A program made the translations under genes and the position numbers. A stretch of 64,000 nucleotides of DNA from assembly GCF_003514505.1 (NCBI RefSeq), contig NZ_DOPX01000032.1, forward strand, positions 1-64,000, in the 5' to 3' direction. The notes beneath the pieces are model-generated. The model was not told the origin of the DNA and did not search any database. It saw only the letters and a list, made by a program, of their open reading frames with translations. Shown in pieces: positions 41,630-50,624 of the stretch (positions within the stretch are counted from its first letter, which is position 1; every line of letters starts with the position of its first letter). Origin of the DNA: Proteiniclasticum sp. GTDB lineage: Bacteria; Bacillota; Clostridia; Clostridiales; Clostridiaceae.

Positions 41630-43591
41630 ATGGAAACAGCAGACAAACAGACGCTCAGGAAGGATTCTGACAGGATATATAAAGTAACAGTCTCTCTCCT
41701 TTCTGGACTTATGGGACTGATACTGATCTATGCCTCCATCAGGCTCAATTTCAGTGGATTCAGGCTGAATTTTGTCTGGAGCATCGGGTTTCCACTTCTT
41801 GTGAGCCTGGCCTGGGGACCTTTTTATGGACTCATCAGTGCATTTTTTGGTGGAACTGTTCTGTACCCTTTTATACTGGGCTTTTCCAATGGATGGGCAT
41901 CCTTGGTGCCAGCCCTGTCGTTTCTCCTCTGGATTTATCTCCATGGAAAAGGAACAGAGTGGAGAAGAAAAGAAAGGGTTTGGCTCAATAATCTATACGT
42001 GATTCAGGCCTTGCACGCCGCATTGCGATGGATGTTGTACAGCACTCTTTTTCCGCTTCTCTTCCGCTGGAATCCTCCTTTCTGGAACCCACAGGCGGTG
42101 ACGGAAATCAGCAGAGGTATCGTGGTGCTTTTTGTCATGAGAGGAATCCTCATGGAGTCTGTGCTCGTTGCGGTCTGTGATGCAGTGCTTCTTCTCCCTC
42201 CAGTAAGAAGGATTCTACGACTGAAGTCCCCCTCTTCCAGCAGGTACAGCGGACGGATCATGGCAGGGATGGTTTCTTTTGGGCTTCTTTTCATTGGCTT
42301 TATTCTTTCCATCCAGAACGGCATCATTGAGGAGAAAAGGATCGGAGAGTGGCTGATGCCTCCAGACGATAAAACGAAAGTGACGCTGTTCCTGTCCGCC
42401 ATTTTATTCATCATCATGGGCGGCATTGCGGTGCGGTATTTTCAGAGAGCTCTAGAAAACCAGGAGTCTCTTCTTAAAAGCGAAAAGAAGTACATGACCA
42501 TTTTTGAAGGAATCCATGATCTTTACCTTGAAACCACCTTGGGCGGCAAGGTTCTTATTGCTTCTCCTTCGGTGAAGGAGATCCTCGGCTATGAGGTGGA
42601 GGAGCTTCTTACAAAGAACATGGAAGACCTTTACCTGGATCCATTTGTCCGGGAAGAGCTGGTGGAGCTTTTGAAAGAAGAGAAAGAAGTGAACAACTTT
42701 GAAGTGGTCATTCTTGGAAAAGAAGGAGAGCGCCATTATCTGTGGCTCCATGCCAAAATAGAAGAGCAGGATGGACAGCCGAAGATTATTTCAGTGGGGA
42801 GAGATGTGACCAATTATCAGAAGGCCATGGATGAAGTGCGCACACTCAATCAGGAGCTCAGCCAAAGGGTAGAGGAAAGAACAAAGGATCTTCAGAAGGC
42901 GGTATCGGAGCTGGAAAGCTTCTCTTATACCATTTCCCATGACTTGAAATCTCCCTTAAAGGCCATTGATGCCTATGTGAAGATGCTCAAGGAGGACCTG
43001 GCAGACGCCATTAAAGAGGATCCCAAGGACATGCTGCATCAGATTGAGAAAACATCAACGGAGATGATTGCCCTCATTGATCAGCTGCTGCAGTATTCAG
43101 TGGTATCCAAAACCCAGCTGAAGATGGAGTGGATTCATGTGCGGGAAGAAGTGCTGTCCCTGTTTCTGGAGCAGAAAGCTTCCTGTGAGGAGAGAAACAT
43201 CGTTCTTCAGATGGAGGAGTCCCTTCCTGATCTATGGGCGGACCGGATGCTCTTCAGGCAGGCTCTAAGAAACATTCTGTCCAATGCAGTGAAGTTTACG
43301 AAAAACGTAGAGCAAGCAGTGGTTGAGGTGCAGGCTGAGAATACGGACAAAGGATATATCCTCACCATCAGAGACAATGGTGCGGGATTTGACATGGAAG
43401 ATAAAGATAAACTCTTTGAAGTGCTTCAAAGGCTCCACAATAGAGAAGAGTATGAAGGGACAGGCATTGGTCTTGCCACCGTCAAAAAAATCATGGAAAA
43501 GCATCAGGGAGAGATCACCATGGAAGGAAAAAAAGGAGCAGGCGCTGTGGTACATCTGATATTTCCTCAAAAAGGAGAGAGAAAACAATGA
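41630..43591 (+). CDS. Membrane sensor histidine kinase with PAS domain
   Basis: 653 residues. The N-terminal half (about 10-265) has several membrane segments. A PAS domain (about 285-395) and a short coiled coil follow, then a HisKA domain with the phospho-accepting H437 in SHDLKSPLKAI, and a HATPase domain with N-box NILSNAVKF, DNGAGF and GTGIGLATVKKI. It should phosphorylate the response regulator encoded next, whose start overlaps its stop (ATGA). The membrane input domain has no family I can name with certainty; the signal is unknown. Confidence 0.92.
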   Translation: METADKQTLRKDSDRIYKVTVSLLSGLMGLILIYASIRLNFSGFRLNFVWSIGFPLLVSLAWGPFYGLISAFFGGTVLYPFILGFSNGWASLVPALSFLLWIYLHGKGTEWRRKERVWLNNLYVIQALHAALRWMLYSTLFPLLFRWNPPFWNPQAVTEISRGIVVLFVMRGILMESVLVAVCDAVLLLPPVRRILRLKSPSSSRYSGRIMAGMVSFGLLFIGFILSIQNGIIEEKRIGEWLMPPDDKTKVTLFLSAILFIIMGGIAVRYFQRALENQESLLKSEKKYMTIFEGIHDLYLETTLGGKVLIASPSVKEILGYEVEELLTKNMEDLYLDPFVREELVELLKEEKEVNNFEVVILGKEGERHYLWLHAKIEEQDGQPKIISVGRDVTNYQKAMDEVRTLNQELSQRVEERTKDLQKAVSELESFSYTISHDLKSPLKAIDAYVKMLKEDLADAIKEDPKDMLHQIEKTSTEMIALIDQLLQYSVVSKTQLKMEWIHVREEVLSLFLEQKASCEERNIVLQMEESLPDLWADRMLFRQALRNILSNAVKFTKNVEQAVVEVQAENTDKGYILTIRDNGAGFDMEDKDKLFEVLQRLHNREEYEGTGIGLATVKKIMEKHQGEITMEGKKGAGAVVHLIFPQKGERKQ

Positions 43592-44706
43592 AAAGACCAT
43601 GGAAGGTCATGATTGTGGATGATATGGAAGTATTCAGAAGGCAGATCCGTAGACTGCCTCTGTGGAGCGAAGACTCTTCTTTCCTTCTTCATGCGGAAGC
43701 GGCGGATGGGATAGAAGCCCTTCGGATGCTGGAAAAAGAACCGGTGGATCTTCTCATCTCAGACATCCGAATGCCTCGGATGGATGGACTGTCTCTGCTG
43801 AAAGAAGTGAAGGCCAGAAATCTTTCGAAGTATGTGGTGTTTCTCAGCGACTATGCGGAGTTCTCTTTGGCGAAGGAAGCCATTGCTTACGGCATTTTTG
43901 ATTATCTCGTAAAACCGGTGAAAGAAGAGGAGCTTCGGAGCATGTTTCTGAAAGTTTCGGCTCATCTATCCCAGGTGGAAAAGGAAAAAGAAGAAAAGAG
44001 ACTTCTGGAAGAAAAGCTTTTAGATAGTGTGGACCTGTACTATCCTCAAAAGGAAGTGCTGGATCTCACAGAAAAGATCGTTTCTGGACAGGAAGATGCG
44101 TTAAAGAGAAGTGCATCCTTAGTGAAAACCGCCTACGAAGCCCTGAATCTAGATCTTTTGAAAACCGCCCTGGTGCTGGAGAAGGTCTATGAGGAGATTC
44201 TTCTGGAGGTGGAGAGAAGAAGTCCCTGGCTGGCACCCCTCTATCCTCACTACCAAATGAGCAGATCCCGATTGTCCAAAGAGGCATCGATTCAAGAACT
44301 GGAACTTCAGTTTATGGATCGAATTGACAGACTGGTAAGCATCATGGCGTACCTTTTGCCGGATAAAGGAGAGCATCCCCTGGTGAGGGAGCTGGAAGAG
44401 TTTATCCTGCTCCATCCTGAAGGAAAGCTGACTCTGGACCGCTTGGCGGAAAAGTTCTACCTCACCAAAAATCATCTGGGTGAAGTGTTTAAGGAGGAGA
44501 CGGGACTGACCTTAGGAGAATATCTTTTCCGTGTCAAAGTCCAGCGGGCCATGGTGCTTCTTCAGGAGGAGGAGCTGAGAAGCTATGAGATTGCTGAGCG
44601 GCTGGGGTATCAAAGCGCCGAGTACTTTGCAAAGCAGTTTAGAAAAGCCACGGGAGAAACGCCCATGGAGTACCGTGCCCGGATGAAGGAAGAGAAGATT
44701 GATTAG
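43588..44706 (+). CDS. Response regulator with AraC-type DNA-binding domain
   Basis: 372 residues. The receiver domain (about 5-125) has acidic residues D11 and D12, phospho-acceptor D59 in LLISDIRMPRMDG, and the conserved lysine in DYLVKPV. A helical linker is followed by an AraC-type HTH (about 270-368, LTLDRLAEKFYLTKNHLGEVFKEETG and YEIAERLGYQSAEYFAKQFRK). It pairs with the kinase through a 4-nt overlap. The lipoprotein gene 136 nt downstream is a possible target. Confidence 0.94.
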   Translation: MKRPWKVMIVDDMEVFRRQIRRLPLWSEDSSFLLHAEAADGIEALRMLEKEPVDLLISDIRMPRMDGLSLLKEVKARNLSKYVVFLSDYAEFSLAKEAIAYGIFDYLVKPVKEEELRSMFLKVSAHLSQVEKEKEEKRLLEEKLLDSVDLYYPQKEVLDLTEKIVSGQEDALKRSASLVKTAYEALNLDLLKTALVLEKVYEEILLEVERRSPWLAPLYPHYQMSRSRLSKEASIQELELQFMDRIDRLVSIMAYLLPDKGEHPLVRELEEFILLHPEGKLTLDRLAEKFYLTKNHLGEVFKEETGLTLGEYLFRVKVQRAMVLLQEEELRSYEIAERLGYQSAEYFAKQFRKATGETPMEYRARMKEEKID

Positions 44707-44842
44707 AAATTAACGAATCCGTGTTTTGTTGGGGTGCTGCCCTTGTTTTGTGCATTCTGATTTCCTGGAAAGATTAGTATGATAAATACGTAACAAAAAC
44801 CAGGAATGAAGATCAAAATAAAACAAATAAGGGGTACAGAAT

Positions 44843-45793
44843 ATGAACAAAAACATAAGCAATCTTCTTAAAGGAATCACTGCTCTTGGCCTTGTGCTGA
44901 CTCTTTCCGGATGTGCAGCAAAGGAAGCGCCACAGGTTGAAACACCAGCAGAAACACCAGCGGAAACACCTCAGGAAGAGGAAAAAGTGGAAGCCTCCGA
45001 ATGGAGCATCCAGCCAAAGCTTGGCATCACCAAGGGAGACTACTTCCGCGTGGAGGAACGTTTCAGACAGGGGCACTTGGGGATTCTTGAAGTGGTCATG
45101 AATGGAGATGAGATGGTTCTTGTGGAGTTCAATGAAATGACAAGACCCAACTACTACAACAGATTTTATCAGAATGTGCCAAAGCGTACATCAGAATACA
45201 ACTATGATATGAAGGCTGTAAAGGGCGCTGCCTGGATTGAAAGCGTTCTTCTCGTAGAAAAGCAGATGATGGAATCCCAGAGCCTCACTGGAGAGTTTGA
45301 AGTTGTTTCAGGAGCTTCCAACAGCATCAACCAGTCCATGCTTCCTCTGGCAGAAAAGCTGTCTGCACTGATGGCTGAGCCTGCCACTGAAAAGTACTAT
45401 GAGATCTCTGAAGAACTGGGCGGCGGACTTACAGGCCGTCTTCAGGTGACCCTGAAAGACAAGAAGATCACCTCTGTCAGATACGATGAGATATTTGCTG
45501 ATGCAGCAAAAGACATCGAAGCACCGGCACAGAAAATGTACTATGGTCTTTCCAAGTATGGTTCTGTACAGTATGATGAGCCATCCAGAATCGGATTCAA
45601 TGTTCAGATGGATGCACTGAATGCAAAGGTAGTGGAAACTCAGGATCTTCTGGATCTAAGTGAGCTTCCAGCCATCGATGAATCCGGAAACTACGCTTCC
45701 AGCGGATTCACCGTGAGAAACGGCGCTTGGGACAACTACCTGAAACTTGCAAACACCCTTCTTACAGAAATGAAGGCAGATGGAAATTTCTAA
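44843..45793 (+). CDS. Lipoprotein with FMN-binding-like domains
   Basis: 316 residues: signal peptide with lipobox LSGC (cysteine about 24), a Pro/Glu/Thr-rich linker (repeated ETPA), then two similar halves (GHLGILEVVMNGDEMVLVEF and GRLQVTLKDKKITSVRYDE) typical of FMN-binding domain proteins. SGAS at 156-159 sits where many family members have SGAT, the threonine that carries covalent FMN; here it is Ser. It is probably a surface flavoprotein or a flavin-free relative in extracellular electron transfer. Assignment is by pattern, not certain. Confidence 0.7.
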   Translation: MNKNISNLLKGITALGLVLTLSGCAAKEAPQVETPAETPAETPQEEEKVEASEWSIQPKLGITKGDYFRVEERFRQGHLGILEVVMNGDEMVLVEFNEMTRPNYYNRFYQNVPKRTSEYNYDMKAVKGAAWIESVLLVEKQMMESQSLTGEFEVVSGASNSINQSMLPLAEKLSALMAEPATEKYYEISEELGGGLTGRLQVTLKDKKITSVRYDEIFADAAKDIEAPAQKMYYGLSKYGSVQYDEPSRIGFNVQMDALNAKVVETQDLLDLSELPAIDESGNYASSGFTVRNGAWDNYLKLANTLLTEMKADGNF

Positions 45794-45813
45794 CAGCTCT
45801 CTATAGCTTGACT

Positions 45814-45854
45814 ACACAAAAATGCATGGATGAAAATCTGTGCATTTTTTGTGT
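45814..45854 (+). terminator. Terminator after the lipoprotein gene
   Basis: ACACAAAAATGCA (45814-45826) pairs with TGCATTTTTTGTGT (45841-45854), giving a long A/T-rich stem that can act in both directions. Confidence 0.85.
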
Positions 45855-46017
45855 TCTCAGGAAAGTTCAGAGTATAAGATAGGGGACACTTTTTCGATAG
45901 GAACGGCACTCTTGTTGCTTACAAATCACTGAAAATAAGGTAGTATGGGTAGTGAGGACTAGTGTAAAAGGAGGAGAAGAAGGAAAAAGGCAGAGCCCAT
46001 CTTTAGATGAGCTTACC

Positions 46018-46033
46018 TAAGAAGTACTTCTTA
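46018..46033. repeat. Perfect 16-bp palindrome before the rsmH-like gene
   Basis: TAAGAAGTACTTCTTA, 8 nt upstream of the ATG at 46042. It could be an operator or a hairpin that hides the start region. A strong purine-rich AAGGAGGAG at 45968-45976 lies too far upstream to serve the ATG. Confidence 0.6.
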
Positions 46034-46041
46034 CATAGAAC

Positions 46042-47109
46042 ATGGACGAAAAGAAAAATGTAGAGCAGACAGAGGTCAAACATAAAAGAAGAAAAAGATA
46101 CAGCGGGACCCATCCGAAGAAGTTTGAGGAAAAGTATAAAGAGCTTCAGCCGGAAAAGTATCAGGATACCGTGAAGAAGGTCATGGAGAAGGGAAGCACC
46201 CCAGCGGGGATGCACCGGTCCATCTGTGTGGAGGAGATTCTGGAGTTTCTCAACATCCAGCCAGGCCAGAAGGGCCTCGATGCAACCTTAGGCTATGGAG
46301 GCCACACAAAAGAAATGGCAGCGAAGCTTCAAGGGAAAGGGCATCTCTATTCTTTGGATGTGGATCCCATAGAACTTCCGAAAACAAGAGAAAGACTGGC
46401 CGCCCAAGGATTTGGACCGGAGATTCTTACCATCCTCCAGAGAAACTTTGCGGAGATTGATGAGGTGGCAAAAGAGTCAGGACCTCTTGATTTTGTCCTG
46501 GCGGATCTCGGAGTGTCTTCCATGCAGATCGACAATCCGGAGAGAGGATTCTCCTTCAAGGTAGATGGTCCCCTGGACCTGAGACTGGATCCTAAGAAAG
46601 GCGTCTCTGGAGCGGAGCGGCTGAAGTCCCTCACAGAAGAAGAACTGGAGGGGATGTTCATCGAGAATGCTGATGAGCCTTATGCAGATGTCATAGCAAA
46701 GGCTATCACAAAGTACAATAAGAAGGGCATCGAAATTTCCACCACCACCATGCTTCGGGAGATCATCTCTGAAGCGCTGCAGTTCATTCCCGAAAAAACG
46801 AGAAAAGACGACATCAAGAAGTCCTGTCAGAGATGTTTCCAGGCATTGAGAATTGATGTGAACAGCGAGTTTGAAGTGCTTTTTGAGTTTCTGGAGAAGC
46901 TTCCCCATGTGCTGGCACCGGGTGGACGTGTCGCCATTCTTACCTTCCATTCCGGGGAAGACCGTCTTGTGAAGAAAGCGTTCAAGCATTATCAAAGGGA
47001 AGGCATTTACAGTGATGTGGCCAAGAGTCCCATCAGACCTTCGGATGAGGAAATCAGAAGCAACGGCAGGGCTAGATCTGCAAAGCTCAGGTGGGCAATA
47101 AAAGCTTAA
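46042..47109 (+). CDS. RsmH-like 16S rRNA (cytosine-1402-N4) methyltransferase paralog
   Basis: 355 residues, longer than the usual about 310. A basic N-terminal extension (about residues 1-50, KHKRRKRYSGTHPKKFEEKY) precedes the RsmH/MraW fold: LDATLGYGGHTKEM (SAM-binding), DLGVSSMQID, NPERGFSFKVDGPLDLRLD and the GRVAILTFHSGEDRLVKKAF end. It is not in a division cluster, so it may be a second copy. A stop codon two codons before ATG 46042 rules out a longer protein, yet no good ribosome binding site is near. Confidence 0.88.
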   Translation: MDEKKNVEQTEVKHKRRKRYSGTHPKKFEEKYKELQPEKYQDTVKKVMEKGSTPAGMHRSICVEEILEFLNIQPGQKGLDATLGYGGHTKEMAAKLQGKGHLYSLDVDPIELPKTRERLAAQGFGPEILTILQRNFAEIDEVAKESGPLDFVLADLGVSSMQIDNPERGFSFKVDGPLDLRLDPKKGVSGAERLKSLTEEELEGMFIENADEPYADVIAKAITKYNKKGIEISTTTMLREIISEALQFIPEKTRKDDIKKSCQRCFQALRIDVNSEFEVLFEFLEKLPHVLAPGGRVAILTFHSGEDRLVKKAFKHYQREGIYSDVAKSPIRPSDEEIRSNGRARSAKLRWAIKA

Positions 47110-47190
47110 GTTAGAATTTATTTGTTGGACAGTCAGTGAAATCATGAGAATTAGATTCTTTTCACTGAGAAGTTAAAAGAGAGGGAAAAT

Positions 47191-47607
47191 ATGAATAAAG
47201 TGCTGATTGAATGGAAGCATTTAGATGTTGGAGGAGAAACTTGTGACCGGTGCTTTGATACAGGAACTACTCTTCAGAAAGAAGTGAGGAGACTGAACGA
47301 TGGGCTTCAGACAAAAGGGGTTCAGGTGGAGTGGTTTGAAACCAAACTGGACAAAGAAGATATTTCTCAGTCTAATGCACTCTATTTGAATGGAAAGCTG
47401 ATAGAAGAGATCATACCCATAGAAATCACGGAAAGCTACTGCGGTTCCTGTTCGGACCTTTTGGATGAAAAGACCTACTGCAGAAGTGTCATTTTTGAAG
47501 GGCAGCAGTATGAGGATATCCCGGCTATGGCCATCCGAAAAGCAGTGTTTATGGTATTAGAGATGAAGGATGAGGGGCCGTCGGTACTGATGATGCCAGG
47601 CTTCTAG
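47191..47607 (+). CDS. DUF2703-like cysteine-rich protein
   Basis: 138 residues with paired cysteines near the N-terminus (ETCDRCFDTG) and a second cluster (YCGSCSDLLDEKTYCR, about residues 91-106). This pattern matches the DUF2703 family, whose function is unknown; a thioredoxin-like or metal-binding role is possible. GAGAGGGAAA precedes ATG 47191. An 8-bp hairpin (CAGTGAAA with TTTCACTG) lies between it and the rsmH-like gene. Confidence 0.78.
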   Translation: MNKVLIEWKHLDVGGETCDRCFDTGTTLQKEVRRLNDGLQTKGVQVEWFETKLDKEDISQSNALYLNGKLIEEIIPIEITESYCGSCSDLLDEKTYCRSVIFEGQQYEDIPAMAIRKAVFMVLEMKDEGPSVLMMPGF

Positions 47608-47663
47608 TTCTGTAATCCACCTGCTTCTTATCTTACGGACATTAAAATCAATTTTCAAATGGA

Positions 47664-47694
47664 AAGGCTCTGGCGGTTTTGCTGGAGCTTTTTT
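47664..47694 (+). terminator. Terminator after the DUF2703 gene
   Basis: AGGCTC and an inner GGC pair with GCT and GAGCTT, followed by TTTTT. The stem contains two wobble pairs. Confidence 0.65.
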
Positions 47695-47822
47695 CATTGG
47701 TTGAAAAAAGATTGTGTTAATGATCGAAGGTGAACGATCTAACAACTGTACGGTTTTCGGGACAATGAAAGTGCTACAGTGTACGTATAGAACTATATGA
47801 ATCAATAATGGGGGAATGGAAA

Positions 47823-48818
47823 ATGAAAAAAAACTGGATTGCGGTAGTGCTTTTGTCTATACTTGCACTCTCTGGGTGCGGTTCCAGTGTAGAATCTGTG
47901 AAGAAAACCGATGGAGATGTGCCGGTGAAGAAGGAAGAACCTGTGGATGCCCCGGAAGATGCTGTGGATGAACAGGATGAAGATGTTGTGTATACCATTG
48001 GAGACCGTATCACTTTTGATGACCAGTATGCATTGACCATTGTCAGTGTGAAGGAAACGGAGGAGCGCAACGAGTTCTCGGAGAAAGAGGTGGAGCAGGT
48101 ACTTCTTATTGAGTATCTTTATGAGAATCTTCGCAGCGAGGATGAAATCTACATTTCGGATATGGAGTTCAAGATGGTGGATGAAGGTGGAAACATGATG
48201 GACACGTATCCGGTGGATTCTGGATTCAGTCCCGAATATACGCCGATGGCAGCCAAAACCCTTGCTTCCTTTGCCGTGGGGACCACCGAAAAAAGCAGCA
48301 AGATTCAGGTCCATTATTATGACAACTTCTTTTCATCCCAGTCCGATTGTGTGTTTTCCCTGCAAGTAGGCAGTGAGGCTGAAGTGAATCTGAACGGGGC
48401 ATTGCCGGAGTACGAGAATACCTTTGCTGTGGGAGAGACCATTGAAATCACCACAGAAGATGGTGTATATACCGTGACCATAGACTCAGTTGAAAAAACC
48501 TCTGAGAGAAATGAGTATGAGGTGAAGAACCCAGAGGCTGTCTATAAAATTGCCTACAGCTATGCCAATGTGAGTATGGAGGAACCGGTGTACATTTCAG
48601 AGTACTCCTTCACCCTCATTGATGAACAGGGAAATACAGGATATGTGTATCCCAACTTTTCAGATGAATATCCCAGTGAGACAATCAAGGGCGCAAAGAG
48701 CAAAGCAGTAATGTTCTTTGGCACACACAAGGACAGTGGCAGTCTTGTATTGGCGTTCAAGGACAATATGTTTAATACGAATTCTGATTTCTATATTAGA
48801 GCAGACAATTTGAATTAA
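47823..48818 (+). CDS. Lipoprotein with two repeated beta-rich domains
   Basis: 331 residues with signal peptide and lipobox LSGC (about residue 20). An acidic linker is followed by two copies of one domain: YTIGDRITFDDQYALTIVSVKETEERNEF and FAVGETIEI...GVYTVTIDSVEKTSERNEYE align well and share later IYISDMEF/VYISEYSF segments. The domain looks like the DUF4352-type beta-sandwich of Firmicute lipoproteins; this is a pattern guess. Start is ATG 47823, 7 nt after GGGGGA, not the earlier ATG at 47808. Function unknown. Confidence 0.8.
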   Translation: MKKNWIAVVLLSILALSGCGSSVESVKKTDGDVPVKKEEPVDAPEDAVDEQDEDVVYTIGDRITFDDQYALTIVSVKETEERNEFSEKEVEQVLLIEYLYENLRSEDEIYISDMEFKMVDEGGNMMDTYPVDSGFSPEYTPMAAKTLASFAVGTTEKSSKIQVHYYDNFFSSQSDCVFSLQVGSEAEVNLNGALPEYENTFAVGETIEITTEDGVYTVTIDSVEKTSERNEYEVKNPEAVYKIAYSYANVSMEEPVYISEYSFTLIDEQGNTGYVYPNFSDEYPSETIKGAKSKAVMFFGTHKDSGSLVLAFKDNMFNTNSDFYIRADNLN

Positions 48819-48839
48819 GTAAGGATTGGAGGAGATGAA

Positions 48840-49442
48840 ATGAAAAGAAAGATCATTGCCGGGTTTATGCTGCTGCTTCTTGCATTCAGTTTTGGATGCT
48901 CAAAGAAAGAAGAAGGGAAGGAACCTCAAGAGGGATCATCAGTAGAAACAGAAATGGAGGACGAAGAGTCAGCTGGACCTAATGTGGACAAGAACCTACT
49001 CAGTGTTGAGGTGACCTTGCCTCCAGATATGGCTGGGGATCTCAGCGGTTTTGACAGAGAAGCGTATCTGAAAGAGAACCCAGATTTTTCTGATGCAAAG
49101 GTCATGGAAGATGGCTCTCTTTGGATCAAGATGTCCCGGAGTAAGCATAAAGAGATGATGGAAGAGATGTCTGATAGCATCAAAGAATCTTTCAATGAGC
49201 TTATCGAAGGGGAAGATACGCCCTATATCAAAGACATCAGAACAAACAATGGATACAAAGAAGTGGAAGTATATGTGGACCGGGCAGGATATGAGAATGC
49301 ATTTGATTTTTCTGGGTTTACGATTCTTCTTTCTGTAGGATTCTATCAGACATTCCAGGGGGAAGAAGTGGAGCTTCACCTAAAATATGTGGATGCTGAT
49401 ACAGAAGAGATTATTGAGGAAAGTTTCCTTCCAGAAGAATAG
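48840..49442 (+). CDS. Lipoprotein of unknown function
   Basis: 200 residues. The signal peptide ends in SFGC (cysteine about 20), followed by a Lys/Glu-rich linker and a soluble domain of about 150 residues. No family recognised. GGAGGAG precedes the ATG, 21 nt after the preceding lipoprotein gene, so the two are probably co-transcribed and act at the same membrane surface. Confidence 0.78.
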   Translation: MKRKIIAGFMLLLLAFSFGCSKKEEGKEPQEGSSVETEMEDEESAGPNVDKNLLSVEVTLPPDMAGDLSGFDREAYLKENPDFSDAKVMEDGSLWIKMSRSKHKEMMEEMSDSIKESFNELIEGEDTPYIKDIRTNNGYKEVEVYVDRAGYENAFDFSGFTILLSVGFYQTFQGEEVELHLKYVDADTEEIIEESFLPEE

Positions 49443-49456
49443 CCAAACTATAATGA

Positions 49457-49487
49457 GATCCGCTGGCGAAGACTGGCGGATTTTTTC
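49457..49487 (+). terminator. Terminator after the lipoprotein pair
   Basis: ATCCGC (49458-49463) pairs with GCGGAT (49476-49481), followed by TTTTT. Confidence 0.8.
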
Positions 49488-49513
49488 GCGTGGTAAAATA
49501 GAAAAGCTTCGCA

Positions 49514-49542
49514 TTGACATACATCGAGGTTCAAGGTATCAT
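49514..49542 (+). promoter_or_regulatory. Promoter of the padR operon
   Basis: TTGACA at 49514-49519 (consensus) and TATCAT at 49537-49542 with 17-bp spacing, 40 nt before padR. Confidence 0.75.
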
Positions 49543-49582
49543 AATCATAGAAGGTCTAGGTATAAAGAAAGGAGGATTTCTC

Positions 49583-49930
49583 ATGAATTTTGATAAAAAT
49601 CTATTGGGTGGAACCACGGCGCTGCTCCTTCTGTCTCTTCTTTCCAGTCAGGATATGTATGGCTATGAGATCATCAAGGAGCTGGAGCTTCGCTCGGACA
49701 GCTCTTTCCAGTTCAAAGAGGGAACGCTCTATCCTGTGCTGCATAAGATGGAGAATATGGGATGGCTGAAGTCTTATCTGTCTAAAGGGGATGCGGGAAG
49801 AGAAAGGAAGTATTATCAGATTACGGTGAAAGGAAAAAAACAGCTGGCTCTTGAAAAAGAGCAGTGGAATGTCTTTACCGAGTCTGTGGAAAAGGTTGTT
49901 TTTGGGGGGCAGTATGAGCTGGCAAGATAA
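49583..49930 (+). CDS. PadR-family transcriptional regulator
   Basis: 115 residues forming a winged helix (LLSSQDMYGYEIIKEL, FKEGTLYPVLHKMENMGWLKSY, GRERKYYQITVKGKKQL) and a short C-terminal dimerisation helix; the small PadR-s2 type. AAAGGAGG at 49569-49576 fixes ATG 49583 although the frame is open from 49514, inside the promoter. It overlaps the HAAS-domain gene by 17 nt, a common arrangement in which PadR controls the membrane protein. Confidence 0.92.
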   Translation: MNFDKNLLGGTTALLLLSLLSSQDMYGYEIIKELELRSDSSFQFKEGTLYPVLHKMENMGWLKSYLSKGDAGRERKYYQITVKGKKQLALEKEQWNVFTESVEKVVFGGQYELAR

Positions 49931-50624
49931 AGAGAGCTATCTGAAAGAGGTGCTTTCTCAGGTGAAGTTCTCCTTTGATCATGAGTTCATCGATAAAGAG
50001 CTCAGAAGTCATCTGGAGGAGCGCGTGGAAGACTATATATCAGAAGGCTACACTCCTAAAGAAGCTGAGAAAATGGCTTTGGAGAATTTTGGGGATCCCG
50101 AGGAAATCGGAAAAGCGCTCAATAAGGAGCATAATCCTATCATCGGTTGGATTCTGTATATTTCGAACGTATTGCTTTTTGTAGGAAGCCTCTATTTGAT
50201 CTTTACGATTATGGTTCCTTTTGGCATGTCTTTTTTTGGTCGGAATCCATCCAAGACCATTCCCAAAGAAAATATTCTTTATTCCATTGAAGTGAATGAG
50301 AAGAGAAAGATTGACGATCGTATCATCACAGTGGAAGAAATCATCTATGAAAAAAACGGAGATCTCCATATCATCTACAGCGATGTGGATACCAGGCTTT
50401 GGGGATGGGGCTGGTCCTTTGGAAATTTGAGCATTATCACGGATGACACGGGAAAAGATTATTTTGATGGTTCAGGATTTTCTACCGGGGGGATTTTTTC
50501 AAAAAGCTTATGGACAATTCATGATTTCCCAGAAGAAGCAAAGATGCTCAATATAGAATATGACTATTACAACCGGTATTATAAGTTCGAGATTCCTCTA
50601 CAGGCAGGTGGTGCTCATGAATAG
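49914..50624 (+). CDS. Membrane protein with N-terminal HAAS/permease-prefix domain
   Basis: 236 residues. Residues about 1-75 form the helical HAAS-type signalling domain found next to PadR genes (ELRSHLEERVEDYISEGYTPKEAEKMALENFGDPEEIG). One hydrophobic stretch (about 82-110) follows, then a soluble domain of about 120 residues that I cannot assign. Start is ATG 49914, after a run of six G. It starts inside padR and ends 8 nt into the next gene, so the three are tightly coupled. Confidence 0.82.
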   Translation: MSWQDKESYLKEVLSQVKFSFDHEFIDKELRSHLEERVEDYISEGYTPKEAEKMALENFGDPEEIGKALNKEHNPIIGWILYISNVLLFVGSLYLIFTIMVPFGMSFFGRNPSKTIPKENILYSIEVNEKRKIDDRIITVEEIIYEKNGDLHIIYSDVDTRLWGWGWSFGNLSIITDDTGKDYFDGSGFSTGGIFSKSLWTIHDFPEEAKMLNIEYDYYNRYYKFEIPLQAGGAHE

